This document shows, piece by piece, positions 20,761 through 29,702 of a stretch of DNA of 64,000 bases. This DNA is from Rosistilla ulvae (GTDB lineage Bacteria; Planctomycetota; Planctomycetia; Pirellulales; Pirellulaceae). Made by a program: the position numbers and the translations under genes. The stretch's first letter is position 1. Each line of letters opens with the position of its first letter. Where the stretch lies: the NCBI RefSeq assembly GCF_007741475.1, contig NZ_CP036261.1:6759798-6823797 (forward strand), in the 5' to 3' direction. The notes beneath the pieces were generated by a model, which saw only the letters and a list, made by a program, of their open reading frames with translations, was not told where the DNA came from and ran no database searches.

Positions 20761-21324
20761 CTAAACGAACATCCCAGCGTAGGCAAAATACAAAATGGAT
20801 CCGATGGCCATCGGAATTCCGTACGGAAGCAATTTCATCGTCGGCTTCCGCTCTCTCGCGATCGCCGCCAGCTTCTCTGGATTGCGGATCGTGACGAACT
20901 CCTGAATGATCTGATGGAACATCGCATAATGCTTGAACCAGTTACCACTCATGGCGATCATGATCACAGCGATGATCCCGCCGACGACGGTGGTCCAAAC
21001 AAAGGCCCACCACGCGGTCGAAGCTCCCATCCAGGCGCCCAAACCAGCCAACAGTTTCACATCGCCGGCCCCCATGCCACCCACGGCACGCACGACCAAC
21101 AACAGCATCATGCCAACAAACGTGCCCAACAGGCTGTACCCCAGCCCGTTCCAACCGCTGGCCATCGCGGCGTAGACCCAACCCGAGATGATAAACGGAT
21201 AGGTCAACCAGTTTGGCACTTTTAGGATCATGCCATCGATCACCGCGGCGACGATCATCACGACAGCAACCAGCCATACGTGCCAGTTGTACATCGCCGA
21301 TTCGATTAATGTATTTGTATCCAT
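20761..21324 (-). CDS. cpaA: Prepilin peptidase, TadV/CpaA type (A24)
   Basis: A 187-residue polytopic membrane protein with about five hydrophobic segments. It carries both aspartates of the A24 aspartic peptidases: A-V-I-D-G-M-I-L-K-V-P-N (first Asp near residue 30) and G-M-G-A-G-D-V-K-L-L (second Asp near residue 88, in the GxGD motif). It lacks the N-terminal Cys-rich methylase domain of PilD, as expected for TadV/CpaA. It cleaves the leader of the Flp pilin encoded just upstream (21625-21795) at the cytoplasmic face of the membrane. Residues 140-170 (Q-E-F-V-T-I-R-N-P) form a longer polar loop before the last membrane segment. It lies downstream of the pilin gene in the same direction. 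Confidence 0.92.
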   Translation of the reverse strand: MDTNTLIESAMYNWHVWLVAVVMIVAAVIDGMILKVPNWLTYPFIISGWVYAAMASGWNGLGYSLLGTFVGMMLLLVVRAVGGMGAGDVKLLAGLGAWMGASTAWWAFVWTTVVGGIIAVIMIAMSGNWFKHYAMFHQIIQEFVTIRNPEKLAAIARERKPTMKLLPYGIPMAIGSILYFAYAGMFV

Positions 21325-21400
21325 CTTGTTCTCTTTTCCCCCCGGAATCGATTTCTTCTTTTGCTATCGCAATGCCCAACGTCTCGGCGTTCTCAGCGCG

Positions 21401-21511
21401 TTAACGTCCCAGGGATAACCAGCTGAACATGGCCATCACGATCGTGATGGCATAGCACGCGATTTGCCATGCATGTTGGGCGGCGTCGACCGGCAGCAGT
21501 GGATAGTTCAT
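21401..21511 (-). CDS. Small one-TM peptide in the pilus locus (36 aa)
   Basis: ATG at 21511 to TAA at 21401-21403 encodes 36 residues: a short polar start (M-N-Y-P-L-L-P-V-D-A-A-Q) and one hydrophobic helix (residues about 15-32: I-A-C-Y-A-I-T-I-V-M-A-M-F) ending in L-G-R. It lies between the pilin and the prepilin peptidase genes on the same strand. It could be a small membrane accessory of the pilus. The ribosome-binding site is weak (A-rich, no clear SD), so it may equally be a chance frame. I do not recognise a family. Confidence 0.4.
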   Translation of the reverse strand: MNYPLLPVDAAQHAWQIACYAITIVMAMFSWLSLGR

Positions 21512-21624
21512 AGTGTTTTGTTTTCAATTTGAAAAATCGCCGGGTACACACGGCGGCCACAATCCGGCCGCCGTGCGCTCCGACGAATCAACTCGTCATC
21601 ACGCTGGGAAGACCCAGCAGACAA

Positions 21625-21795
21625 TTACAGGTTGTTGGCGATCTTGGTGAACTGGCTGTTCGCCTTGGTTCCGATCGTCTTAACGGTGCTCAAGCACACA
21701 ACGATGATCAATGCCATCATGACGGCGTACTCAACCGCGGTTGGTCCGTCTTCTTCCTTCAAGAAATTAACTACTTTTTCGGTGAACTTCTTCAT
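21625..21795 (-). CDS. flp: Flp/Fap-type IVb pilin
   Basis: A 56-residue prepilin. The start is ATG at 21795 (M-K-K-F-T-E-K), with GGGGAAG 6-12 nt upstream; longer in-frame readings upstream are not pilin-like. Residues 1-17 form the charged leader (F-L-K-E-E-D-G), cleaved after Gly by the A24 peptidase to give P-T-A-V-E-Y-A-V-M-M-A-L-I. The glutamate at +5 and the following Tyr are the Flp signature, and the hydrophobic helix continues to about residue 37. It is the major subunit of the tad pilus and the first gene of the cluster; the other pilus genes follow on the same strand. Confidence 0.93.
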   Translation of the reverse strand: MKKFTEKVVNFLKEEDGPTAVEYAVMMALIIVVCLSTVKTIGTKANSQFTKIANNL

Positions 21796-21815
21796 CGTGT
21801 CTTCCCCTACCAGGT

Positions 21816-21864
21816 AGTAACGTGAGTTACTGGAAACAAACAGTTGGTCGCACCACCGCGGTGC
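21816..21864 (-). promoter_or_regulatory. Two palindromes upstream of the pilin gene
   Basis: AGTAAC-GTGA-GTTACT (21816-21831) lies 21-36 nt before the pilin ATG and GCACC-accgc-GGTGC (21850-21864) lies 55-69 nt before it. They could be an operator, a 5' UTR stem protecting an abundant mRNA, or chance. The pairing is seen in the sequence; the function is a guess. Confidence 0.3.
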
Positions 21865-22475
21865 AATCCTCTGCAGCCTCAATCTCCTAACACCATAGGT
21901 AGCAGTGGGGCAGGACAATCAACAAGCATCGCCTGCTGACTTACCCTCTGCGCCATTGGCAGTCCGGCAATCCCAAAGGACCCGTAACTTTGCGCCCCGT
22001 CCTTTCGAACGGTTTGCCTTTTTCAAGGGAGCGTTGGCCGGCTGGGTGATCTCTGTGCTTCAGCACCGAGTCCCAGCAACGAATCGATCCGATTCGCTCT
22101 ACAGGGAAAGTACGACACAATTCGGCTCAGTCAAAAAGAAACGATCAGGTAATTGGCGAGGGCAAGTCCCGACAATCAACGCACCGACCGACCAGCAACT
22201 CTGCGGATACCCGCAACCGAGCCCCGAAACGCCCTACCTGGCCCGCACAACCGTCAGAACCGACACGCCCGTGCGATGGAATCAAGCAATAATAGGGACA
22301 TTTGCTGATCGTTGGCCTAACGATCCATAAGCAATCTTGGCGATCGGAGCATCGATCGCACAATAGAATTCCCCTCGCATCGTTCCAGCTGTAACGATGC
22401 TGCCGATAGAACGGCCGAAAACAGCCGAGGTTTCCCATCCTGGCTGTTCAGAAATTGTGGCTGCCGCCGGCCGAT
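21865..22475. other. Intergenic region between pilin and hemDE, no gene recognised
   Basis: About 610 bp. A 141-codon plus-strand frame (21905-22330) has no domain, no ribosome-binding site and Arg/Pro/Thr-rich shadow composition, so I reject it. An 8-bp stem, GCATCGTT/AACGATGC with an 8-base loop (22377-22400), lies about 75-100 nt past the stop of the HemDE gene and could end that transcript, although no T-run follows. The pilin promoter must be at the left part of this stretch. Confidence 0.4.
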
Positions 22476-24410
22476 TTAAACCGCGCTCAGCTCTTTGACC
22501 ATCTCGACCAACGCGATCACGTTTTCGACAGGCGTCTGTTGGAACACACCGTGGCCAAGGTTAAAGATATGGCCAGGCCGCCCGCCCGCTTGCTGCAGCA
22601 CCATCGCCGCCCGCTCTTTGATCAATTCGGGCGTTCCCAACAAAACGGCGGGCTCCAGATTGCCTTGCACCGGCCGGTCGGCACCGATCATCTTCCAGGC
22701 GGCATCCAGATCGATCCGCCAATCGACGCCGACGACCGTCCGCCGATCGCCTCGCATCAACGGCAACAGCATCGGATTGCCGGTTCCGAAGTTGATCACC
22801 GGTACGCTCGGGTCGACTCCTTCGAAGATGTGTCGCATGTGTGGCAACACGAACTGCTTGTAATCGTTGGTCGACAGGCAACCGACCCAGCTGTCGAACA
22901 ATTGAACACAGTTGGCTCCGGCGGCGATCTGTTCGTTCAAATAGAGCACGATCGCTCGCGACAACCGGCTCATCAACGCATTCCAAGCCCCAGGATCGGT
23001 GTACATCAATTGCTTGGTGTTGGTGTAGGCGCGGCTGCCGCCCCCCTCGATCGCATAACTGGCCAAGGTGAAAGGGGAACCCGAGAACCCGATCACTGGG
23101 ATCTCGTCGGGCATGTCGGCTCGCGTTTGCCGAACGGTGTCGTAGACGAACTGCAAGCTGCCCGGTTCGTCCAACTCCTTCACGCGGTCGACTTGCGCCC
23201 CGCCGCGAATCGGATTGTGGATCACCGGGCCGTCTCCCTTGACGAACTCCAGGTCGAAGCCGAGTGGTTCCAGGATCGGCAACAGATCGGAGAAGATGAT
23301 CGCCGCGTCGACCCCCAACTTGTCGACAGCGGTGCACATCACTTCGCTGCACAGCTGCGGATTTTTGCACAGATCCAGGAAGCTGGTCTTAGCCCGGACC
23401 TCGCGATATTCGGCCATGTAGCGGCCGGCTTGACGCATCAACCAAATCGGTGTCCGCTCGGTTGGTTCCCCTCGGCAAGCTTTCAAAAACAAGCTCTGCT
23501 GCCACGCCGGTCCAGTCGTCTCTGCTGCGTTCATCGGTAACTCATCGTGTATTGGCATCATCTGAATGGTATGCCGATTGGTATGGATCTCGCCCGCTCG
23601 GCGAGCGGTGTCGACAACGAGATGTCCCATCTTGGGATGCTCAGGTTCCAGATCGACACGAATCTCCGACTCCTCCAGCATCTGGCTGGTCGTCGGGCCA
23701 ATCGACGCAACCACCATCCGCTTCAGCCCCTGCCGCAATTCGTTGACCAATTTCATCTCTTCGGCACAGCGCAGCAGGTTCACCGCTTGATGAGCACTTG
23801 TGAACATCACCACATCGCGCTGCCCCGACGCCAACGCGCGCACGTTCTGCCGCAGCAAGGTCTGGTCTTCCGGGAAATCCCACGCATACGGACGAACCGG
23901 AAAAACCGTCGCTCCCCGCGCTTCCAAGCCCGCGATCAAACTGGTGTTCGTGACGCCGTATTCCTGCAGTCCGACATTCTGATTGACCAGCGAGACGTTT
24001 TGGTCGAGCGTCGTCAACAGCTCCCGCCACGTGTTCGGCTCGGGAACCCGATGCGTCGGCTTCAGCCCCACCTCTTTCATCGCCGCGACCGGCTTGGGAC
24101 CACGACAAACGGTCACGATGTCCGACAGAGAATCCAGAAACTTCTGGTTGTCCAGATGCTTCTCCGTCGCCCGCAACAGATGCCGGAAACCAACGCCGGT
24201 CATCAAGATCACGACGCCGATCTGCCCCGTCATCACCTTGTAGGCAAAATCGATAGCATCGCGATTTGGTTCGATCGGCACCTCGCGCATCGAGGGACTT
24301 ACAAACGCAACGCCACCATGCTTTTCGATCATCCGCGTCAGATCGTCCGCCCGACGGCTCTCGAGTGCTGCAACGCGCAGTCCGCCAAAATCTGGTTTTC
24401 GATCCGTCAT
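22476..24410 (-). CDS. Fused uroporphyrinogen-III synthase / uroporphyrinogen decarboxylase (HemD-HemE)
   Basis: A 644-residue cytoplasmic protein joining two consecutive heme-pathway enzymes. Residues about 10-275 are HemD-like (V-A-A-L-E-S-R-R start, then V-V-M-F-T-S-A-H-Q-A-V-N and V-A-S-I-G-P-T-T-S, the typical T-S and G-x-x-T elements); this cyclises hydroxymethylbilane to uroporphyrinogen III. Residues about 275-300 are a linker. Residues 301-644 are full-length HemE, with its N-terminal signature P-I-W-L-M-R-Q-A-G-R-Y (321-331), G-F-S-G-S-P-F-T-L-A-S-Y, and the C-terminal F-N-L-G-H-G-V motif; HemE decarboxylates to coproporphyrinogen III. An internal Met (residue 293, nt 23534) sits where a separate HemE would begin, so both a fused and a free decarboxylase are conceivable. 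It stands alone, 65 bp upstream of the end of the next gene. Confidence 0.93.
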   Translation of the reverse strand: MTDRKPDFGGLRVAALESRRADDLTRMIEKHGGVAFVSPSMREVPIEPNRDAIDFAYKVMTGQIGVVILMTGVGFRHLLRATEKHLDNQKFLDSLSDIVTVCRGPKPVAAMKEVGLKPTHRVPEPNTWRELLTTLDQNVSLVNQNVGLQEYGVTNTSLIAGLEARGATVFPVRPYAWDFPEDQTLLRQNVRALASGQRDVVMFTSAHQAVNLLRCAEEMKLVNELRQGLKRMVVASIGPTTSQMLEESEIRVDLEPEHPKMGHLVVDTARRAGEIHTNRHTIQMMPIHDELPMNAAETTGPAWQQSLFLKACRGEPTERTPIWLMRQAGRYMAEYREVRAKTSFLDLCKNPQLCSEVMCTAVDKLGVDAAIIFSDLLPILEPLGFDLEFVKGDGPVIHNPIRGGAQVDRVKELDEPGSLQFVYDTVRQTRADMPDEIPVIGFSGSPFTLASYAIEGGGSRAYTNTKQLMYTDPGAWNALMSRLSRAIVLYLNEQIAAGANCVQLFDSWVGCLSTNDYKQFVLPHMRHIFEGVDPSVPVINFGTGNPMLLPLMRGDRRTVVGVDWRIDLDAAWKMIGADRPVQGNLEPAVLLGTPELIKERAAMVLQQAGGRPGHIFNLGHGVFQQTPVENVIALVEMVKELSAV

Positions 24411-24475
24411 GGGAGTTTCGCTTTCCGGTGGTATTTCACGATTCGGTGGGGGACAATCCAGTTTGTCTTACCCCG

Positions 24476-26827
24476 TTACTGCAGCATTGCATAGAGGATC
24501 AGATTAATTCCGATCTTGGCCGCGTCCACCGTGTCGTAGCCCGCGCACTGAATCCCGCCCTGATTTTCTAGAGCGCAACTGAGATCAAACGGAGAGAAGA
24601 AGACGCAATCGCGATCGTCCTGCCGCATCACTTCGATCAACGGCGCGCCGACCTTCTCGCTGACCACAATCCCCGACTCCCCTTCGACCGGCTTCCGCAG
24701 CGTCACCGACGATAGGTTGAATCCGCGGAACCGCGACGTAAACGCCTCGTGATCGGCAGCCAATGGCGACAGCGGAACGCCCGGCAACACAAGCTGCATC
24801 TCGCGGCGGAACGACTGAGTGAATTCGTCGTTGCCGCAGATCGCCCCCGCAAAAATCGTCCCGCCGCCGGTCAAGAAATCGCGGAGCACATTCCGCTGGG
24901 ATTCGGTCAGCGTGAAACTGTAGCGACCGTGCATAAAGACGATGCTGTAATCCTGCAGCGTCTTGGCATCGAAGCCAGCCATCTCCGCCGGGCTGGCGAT
25001 CTCGGTCGAAACCTGCCGCCGCATCCATTCCATCAAATTCGGCAGCGCCCGCGGCGCTTCGTCCCCCCCGGCGCCGATCTCCAATTGAGGAACGATCAAC
25101 GTATTCCGCGGCGACACCTCCAGATCGGTATCCGGCACCAAGACAGTCTGTCCGTCCAGCTTGTCCCGCAACCGGCGCCCGGTCGCATAAGCGATCACGT
25201 TTTGCCCCAAGTGCGCCGCCGTTTCGATCGCCGGCTTCCAACGCTCCGGCAATTCGCGGCGCCCCGTTGGATCGCTCAACTCCCACAAACAGGCGAGCGA
25301 AACGGGGCTGTAGACGATGCTGGTCCGGCAGCACGCCTGAACGCCATACAACCAGAAGTTGTCCGGCATCTTGGTCGGCTTCAAACGATATTCGGCATTC
25401 CAGATCGGATGATCGACAGGCAGCTTCTCCAACGGCGCATCGAACAACTCCTCGACCAACTGCCGCAGCGATTGTTCGAACTCGCGACTCGGCTGGCATC
25501 CGCTAGCCGCGGTTGCTTGCGCGAAGATGAAGCCACCTTGCTCGACATATTGCTTCAGTGTTTCGCGTTGTTGTGCCGTCGTCACCAACGGTCCGCTGCC
25601 GCTTATAAATAAGATCGGCGACTTCAGCAGTTCCTCGACCGACGCACCAGCCAGCTGCACCGTTTGCCAAGTCAGATCCTGCTGCCACTTGCGTTCCACA
25701 TGATGCGTCAATTGCCGCAGCGCGTCGGGATGCCAGTTCCAATCGGATGCCACACCGTGCTGCAAGCGGCTGATCACCACCTGCCGCTTTCCCTTGGCGA
25801 GGAACAGCAGCGCGAACGACGTGCCGATCGTGGGAATACTGTCGTCGTGTCCCACACCGCGCCAAAAGCCTTCGAAACCATCCTGACGCTTCAGCAGATA
25901 TTCGGCCCCTTCGCGATACCAATCGTGCCCGCCGATCAATCGATGCCCGGTCAAACGACCGACGCGTTCCAACGCATACAGATAATACAGCCCATGCACC
26001 CGCACTCCTGGATTCGCCGACACAAGAAAATTCTTCCCCAACCAGTCCAAGCCCGCTTGGATCGGATCCCGCTCCTCGATGTCGGCACCGCAGCACTGGA
26101 TCATCCCCTTTTCGATCCTCGCCTGGCTCTTGCCCGATCGCCCGCGAGTGATCACCAGCGATGCGATCCCGGCACACGTCATGCTTCCGCTCGCCGGAGC
26201 CCCTTTCGCGGTGGAGGAATAGGTCCAGCCGCCCTGACGCTGTTGGCGACGCAGCCAATAATCTTCGGCGATCTCAAACACCTCCTTCGAAACCGCCACG
26301 CCCCGTTCCTCCGCAGCGCTTAGCGCCAGCAACGCGAACTGCGAATTGGAGGGATCGCCGTTTCCTTGCCCTGTCTGATACGGCCATCCGCCCGGTTGCA
26401 TGGGGCCGTCGTCGCGGCGGATCATCAAATCTTCCAGCAGCCGCACGTTGGTCCGGATCGTCGCCAGATCGCGGGCCTGCCGCGCCTGGCAAAAAACCAT
26501 CGTCTGCAGCGAGATCGAATAGGTCCGCTTCGGTTCGCATTGACGCAAGTAGTCCAACGCGCGAGCGATCGTCGGATCGTTGTGATCCAAGCCACAATTG
26601 AGCAACGCCAGCGTACAGAGCGCCGACAGCCCGCAGCTCTGATTCGTATACTCCTGCCAACCGCCGGTCTCCGCCGACTGCTGTTTCTTCAAAAACGCAA
26701 CGCCCCGATCGATCGCGTGCTGCACCGCCTCGGCGGTGACCTGAGCCGACGCCGCGGATGCCCAACTCGACGCGACACAAACCAAGACAACCAAGCGGAT
26801 CATCGACGTGCAGCGGAACCGGTTCAT
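24476..26827 (-). CDS. Exported cyclase-like alpha-barrel protein with two DUF4159 domains
   Basis: 783 residues from ATG at 26827; a TTG at 26851 would add eight. Residues 1-29 are a signal peptide (L-V-V-L-V-C-V-A-S-S-W-A-S-A-A-S-A-Q). Residues about 30-350 carry squalene-cyclase/prenyltransferase-type repeats (A-I-D-R-G-V-A-F-L-K-K-Q-Q, G-G-W-x-Y, A-L-D-Y-L-R-Q), without the D-x-D-D motif of a terpene cyclase, so it is probably non-catalytic. Two DUF4159 domains follow: about 355-480 (L-F-I-S-G-S-G-P-L) and about 595-783 (I-V-F-M-H-G-R-Y-S-F), each with the Y-V-x-x-G-G or L-T-G-G-G-T-I-F-A turn typical of this Rossmann/ThuA-like family. This is a known planctomycete and myxobacterial arrangement of unknown function, perhaps in envelope polysaccharide or peptide handling. 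Confidence 0.85.
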   Translation of the reverse strand: MNRFRCTSMIRLVVLVCVASSWASAASAQVTAEAVQHAIDRGVAFLKKQQSAETGGWQEYTNQSCGLSALCTLALLNCGLDHNDPTIARALDYLRQCEPKRTYSISLQTMVFCQARQARDLATIRTNVRLLEDLMIRRDDGPMQPGGWPYQTGQGNGDPSNSQFALLALSAAEERGVAVSKEVFEIAEDYWLRRQQRQGGWTYSSTAKGAPASGSMTCAGIASLVITRGRSGKSQARIEKGMIQCCGADIEERDPIQAGLDWLGKNFLVSANPGVRVHGLYYLYALERVGRLTGHRLIGGHDWYREGAEYLLKRQDGFEGFWRGVGHDDSIPTIGTSFALLFLAKGKRQVVISRLQHGVASDWNWHPDALRQLTHHVERKWQQDLTWQTVQLAGASVEELLKSPILFISGSGPLVTTAQQRETLKQYVEQGGFIFAQATAASGCQPSREFEQSLRQLVEELFDAPLEKLPVDHPIWNAEYRLKPTKMPDNFWLYGVQACCRTSIVYSPVSLACLWELSDPTGRRELPERWKPAIETAAHLGQNVIAYATGRRLRDKLDGQTVLVPDTDLEVSPRNTLIVPQLEIGAGGDEAPRALPNLMEWMRRQVSTEIASPAEMAGFDAKTLQDYSIVFMHGRYSFTLTESQRNVLRDFLTGGGTIFAGAICGNDEFTQSFRREMQLVLPGVPLSPLAADHEAFTSRFRGFNLSSVTLRKPVEGESGIVVSEKVGAPLIEVMRQDDRDCVFFSPFDLSCALENQGGIQCAGYDTVDAAKIGINLILYAMLQ

Positions 26828-27000
26828 TGGATAGACAGTTTCTTCTTGCACCGTGTGACGGGCGTGACGACGTCACATTTCACCCTCCAATAACTTATCC
26901 GCACCGCGGGGGTGCGCGATAGGCTGGTGAGAGCCCTGCAATCATTCGGCGCGGGCATCTCTGCGGTTCGTTGCCTCGCAGCGCGACCCATCCGAGAGGC

Positions 27001-28167
27001 TCAAGACGCCCAGTCGGGCTTCGGCTGCTCATGCACCGTCGCCGAACCGTCGCCTTGCAGGGCGTGGACCTTTGCGGCGAAGGCGTCAACGTTTAGCTGA
27101 CCAACCAATGGGTGCAAATTCACCCGGTGGGTGATGCTTCCGCCGGCGGGAATCGTCGCCACGCGGCCGCGTTCCGCTTCGAAGCTGCGGGGATTGGGGA
27201 AATTGGTCGCAGGTTCGAGCCCCGTGACGTAACCGTCTTCGTGCGCCGCTGTGTTCTTCCAAACGATGAAATAGGGCAGGGTGGTCGTATCGTAAGAAAG
27301 GCCAAAGCCTTGCCGGCCGCCGGGGGATTGCAGCATCATCGCGGTCGATCCGGATGCGTCGGACTTCACTCGGAACAGATGCACCTGTTCCTGATATCCC
27401 GACTTCGGGCCGGGATACCGATCCCAGGTCGGGATGTCGCTAGCGGCGTGAGCGTTCCGCGGCGATAGCTCTTCGTAAGCTAGCAACAACTTCGCCCCCT
27501 CCTCCAGTACCGGAGCCCCGACATTAATATGATACAGCATCTGGGTTTCGGCAGCCTGCGAGCCGCGATTGGTGATCGTGTCTTCGATCTCGATCTCGCG
27601 ACCGCCAGGAGCGACGGAGATCCGCGTCGTCAGTATTAAGTTATTGAAAAACAGCCGCTTTTCGTGCGCCTCCCCCGCGACGACACATCGCCCCTCGATC
27701 TCCTCAGCCCACACCCGCTCTGCCGGCGTGTTGGCGATCCGGCCGTGCAGCGGGTACCGCAACCGCCCCGATTCCTCGAATTCGGGAGCTCCATTGCTGA
27801 CCAAACCGCATCGGACCAGCAATTCATCAAATCCTTCCAGCCATCCGATCCCGCCCGGATCGTGGACCGGAACCAGCGACGGGTGGACGGGGCCATCGAC
27901 CGGGGAGTTCCATTTGAAGGGGATTCCGTCGCAAATCACTTGCCAAATCGCCATCCCGCGGGTCGGCAACAGGGTCACCTGCATCGGTCCGGTATCGATC
28001 TGCACCACCTCGATCCCCGCCCCACGACCGCTGGCGATCGTGCCGTACTTCAGGGTGATTTGCCCCTCGGCCGACTCCATCGCGGCCAAGCAGCCTTCGC
28101 GCGGCGGATGCCAATCGATCGCGGGGAGCGTGCGGGGGGCTGCGGGATTTTTGAAATTGGTTGCCAT
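27001..28167 (-). CDS. DUF4432 family protein (aldose-1-epimerase-like)
   Basis: 388 residues from ATG at 28167 (M-A-T-N-F-K-N), which has GAGG 11 nt upstream; a longer frame to 28245 lacks a good start. The fold is that of the galactose mutarotase superfamily: L-L-P-T-R-G-M-A-I-W near residue 75, L-V-R-C-G-L near 125, P-L-H-G-R-I-A-N-T-P near 150, Y-H-I-N-V-G near 220, E-P-A-T-N-F-P near 330. The conserved His of P-L-H-G and the Glu of L-E-P-A-T-N match the expected catalytic pair. Members handle anomers of sugars or sugar acids. It is divergent to the cupin/isomerase/dehydrogenase genes, 192 bp apart, and fits a shared sugar pathway. There is no signal peptide, so it is cytoplasmic. Confidence 0.85.
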   Translation of the reverse strand: MATNFKNPAAPRTLPAIDWHPPREGCLAAMESAEGQITLKYGTIASGRGAGIEVVQIDTGPMQVTLLPTRGMAIWQVICDGIPFKWNSPVDGPVHPSLVPVHDPGGIGWLEGFDELLVRCGLVSNGAPEFEESGRLRYPLHGRIANTPAERVWAEEIEGRCVVAGEAHEKRLFFNNLILTTRISVAPGGREIEIEDTITNRGSQAAETQMLYHINVGAPVLEEGAKLLLAYEELSPRNAHAASDIPTWDRYPGPKSGYQEQVHLFRVKSDASGSTAMMLQSPGGRQGFGLSYDTTTLPYFIVWKNTAAHEDGYVTGLEPATNFPNPRSFEAERGRVATIPAGGSITHRVNLHPLVGQLNVDAFAAKVHALQGDGSATVHEQPKPDWAS

Positions 28168-28359
28168 ATGGGGGCCTCGAGCAGGTGTGGGGGGTGAGTT
28201 TTTGTCGATCTTTTGTTGCACCGCGAATGATCGAATCGCCGACACTGACTTGTTTCAGGCGTCGATGCCGAATAAAACATCGTGCGCCGTTCTGACCGCC
28301 TTTTTGGATGGGTCACCGGCGGAATATCAACAGGTTATCTCATTAGGACACCACGAAAA

Positions 28360-29616
28360 ATGCCTCAAATAAGCCTCGACGAAGGATTGGTCAAATCGGA
28401 CAACGTCGCATCAATCTTGGATTCGGCAATGAACGCAGGGGGTGGCCTGCTGCGTTTAACGCCCACTTGGGTGCCTCGATCCTTCCTTCAACCGGGGCGC
28501 CGGATCAAGCTGCACCCGAGCGATTATTATCGCTTCGGCGCCGATCGCGGTGGCATCGATGAACGCTGGTTCGGCAGCACGACCGAAGCGGCCAACGAGG
28601 GACGCGTCTGGCACGAAGGACTCAGTTTCTGCCTGCACGAAGGGCAAAAGTTCCTGCTCAAAGATGCCGTTGCCGAAGCGGGCGACCGCTTGATCGGTAA
28701 AGACATGTTCGCGAAGTACGATCGCTGGCCAGTCTACAGCAAGTTCTTCGACAACATGGGCCCGATCCCGCACCACATGCACCAGAGCCAAGAAGATGCG
28801 GAACTGGTCGGCCAGGAAGGTAAGCCCGAGAGCTATTATTTCCCGCCACAATTGAACAACGTCGACAACAACTTTGCCTACACCTTCATGGGCCTCGAAC
28901 CAGGCACCACCAAGGACCAAGTTCGCAAGTGCTTGGAAAATTGGAACGAAGGGGACAACGGAATCCTCGACCTCTCGCGTGCCCATCGCCTGAAGCGCGG
29001 CACCGGTTGGTTGATCCCGCCGGGCGTCCTGCACGCTCCCGGATCGTTGTGCACCTATGAACCGCAGTGGGGCAGCGACGTCTTTGGCATGTTCCAATCG
29101 ATCGTCGAAGGCCGCTACGTGCCGTGGTCGCTGCTGGTCAAGGACATGCCCGAAGACAAGCACCAAGACCTCGACTTCATCATCGGTCAGCTCGACTGGG
29201 AAAAGAACGTCGACACCCACTTCAAGGAATCGAACTACCTGGAACCGATCGTCGACACCGATCGCAGCGGCGACGGGTACGAAGATCTGTGGATCGTTTA
29301 CGGCCGCGTCGACAGCAAGCAATTGTTCAGCGCGAAAGAGCTGACGATTCAACCGGGCAAGAAGTGCACGCTGCAAGAACCGGGCGCTAGCAGCTGGATC
29401 ACGATGCAGGGCAAGGGGAAGATGGGCAGCTTGAATCTGCAGACCCCCGCTTCGATTCGCTTCGGCGAAAACACTGAAGACGAGATCTTCATCTCGTACG
29501 AAGCCGCCAACGCCGGCGTTGTGATCGAAAACACCGGCAGCGAACCGCTTGTCGGTCTGCGGTACTTCGGTCCCGATGTGCATCCGAACCTGCCACTGCA
29601 CGGCGGATCGAAATAG
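28360..29616 (+). CDS. Cupin-fold protein, phosphomannose-isomerase-like
   Basis: 418 residues from ATG at 28360 (M-P-Q-I-S-L-D-E-G), with AGGA 13 nt upstream; the longer frame from 28282 has no supporting site. Metal-type cupin features are visible: P-H-H-M-H-Q-S-Q-E-D-A near residue 150 (His-x-His and Glu ligand spacing), W-L-I-P-P-G-V-L-H-A-P-G near 235 (second cupin motif), and a C-terminal beta domain. The build resembles type-I mannose-6-phosphate isomerases, but I cannot assign the substrate. It is followed by a sugar isomerase and a Gfo/Idh/MocA dehydrogenase in the same direction, so it is probably an isomerase or epimerase of the same carbohydrate route. No signal peptide. Confidence 0.75.
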   Translation: MPQISLDEGLVKSDNVASILDSAMNAGGGLLRLTPTWVPRSFLQPGRRIKLHPSDYYRFGADRGGIDERWFGSTTEAANEGRVWHEGLSFCLHEGQKFLLKDAVAEAGDRLIGKDMFAKYDRWPVYSKFFDNMGPIPHHMHQSQEDAELVGQEGKPESYYFPPQLNNVDNNFAYTFMGLEPGTTKDQVRKCLENWNEGDNGILDLSRAHRLKRGTGWLIPPGVLHAPGSLCTYEPQWGSDVFGMFQSIVEGRYVPWSLLVKDMPEDKHQDLDFIIGQLDWEKNVDTHFKESNYLEPIVDTDRSGDGYEDLWIVYGRVDSKQLFSAKELTIQPGKKCTLQEPGASSWITMQGKGKMGSLNLQTPASIRFGENTEDEIFISYEAANAGVVIENTGSEPLVGLRYFGPDVHPNLPLHGGSK

Positions 29617-29638
29617 CACGCCGCACCTCGGCTTGCCG

Positions 29639-29666
29639 CCAGCCGAAGTCAAAGGATTTCGGCTGG
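29639..29666 (+). terminator. Hairpin after the cupin gene
   Basis: A perfect 9-bp stem, CCAGCCGAA/TTCGGCTGG with a ten-base loop, begins 22 nt after the stop codon. No U-run follows, so it may be a pause, an mRNA-end stabiliser or a weak terminator. Confidence 0.35.
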
Positions 29667-29702
29667 CCTCGGCAATCGTCGAACGGCCTCTTAGCATCTC
29701 GC

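Noticed and set aside
24476-26827. Squalene-hopene cyclase
   Set aside because: The D-x-D-D catalytic motif and the QW-repeat density of true cyclases are not seen, and the protein is exported and ends in DUF4159 domains.
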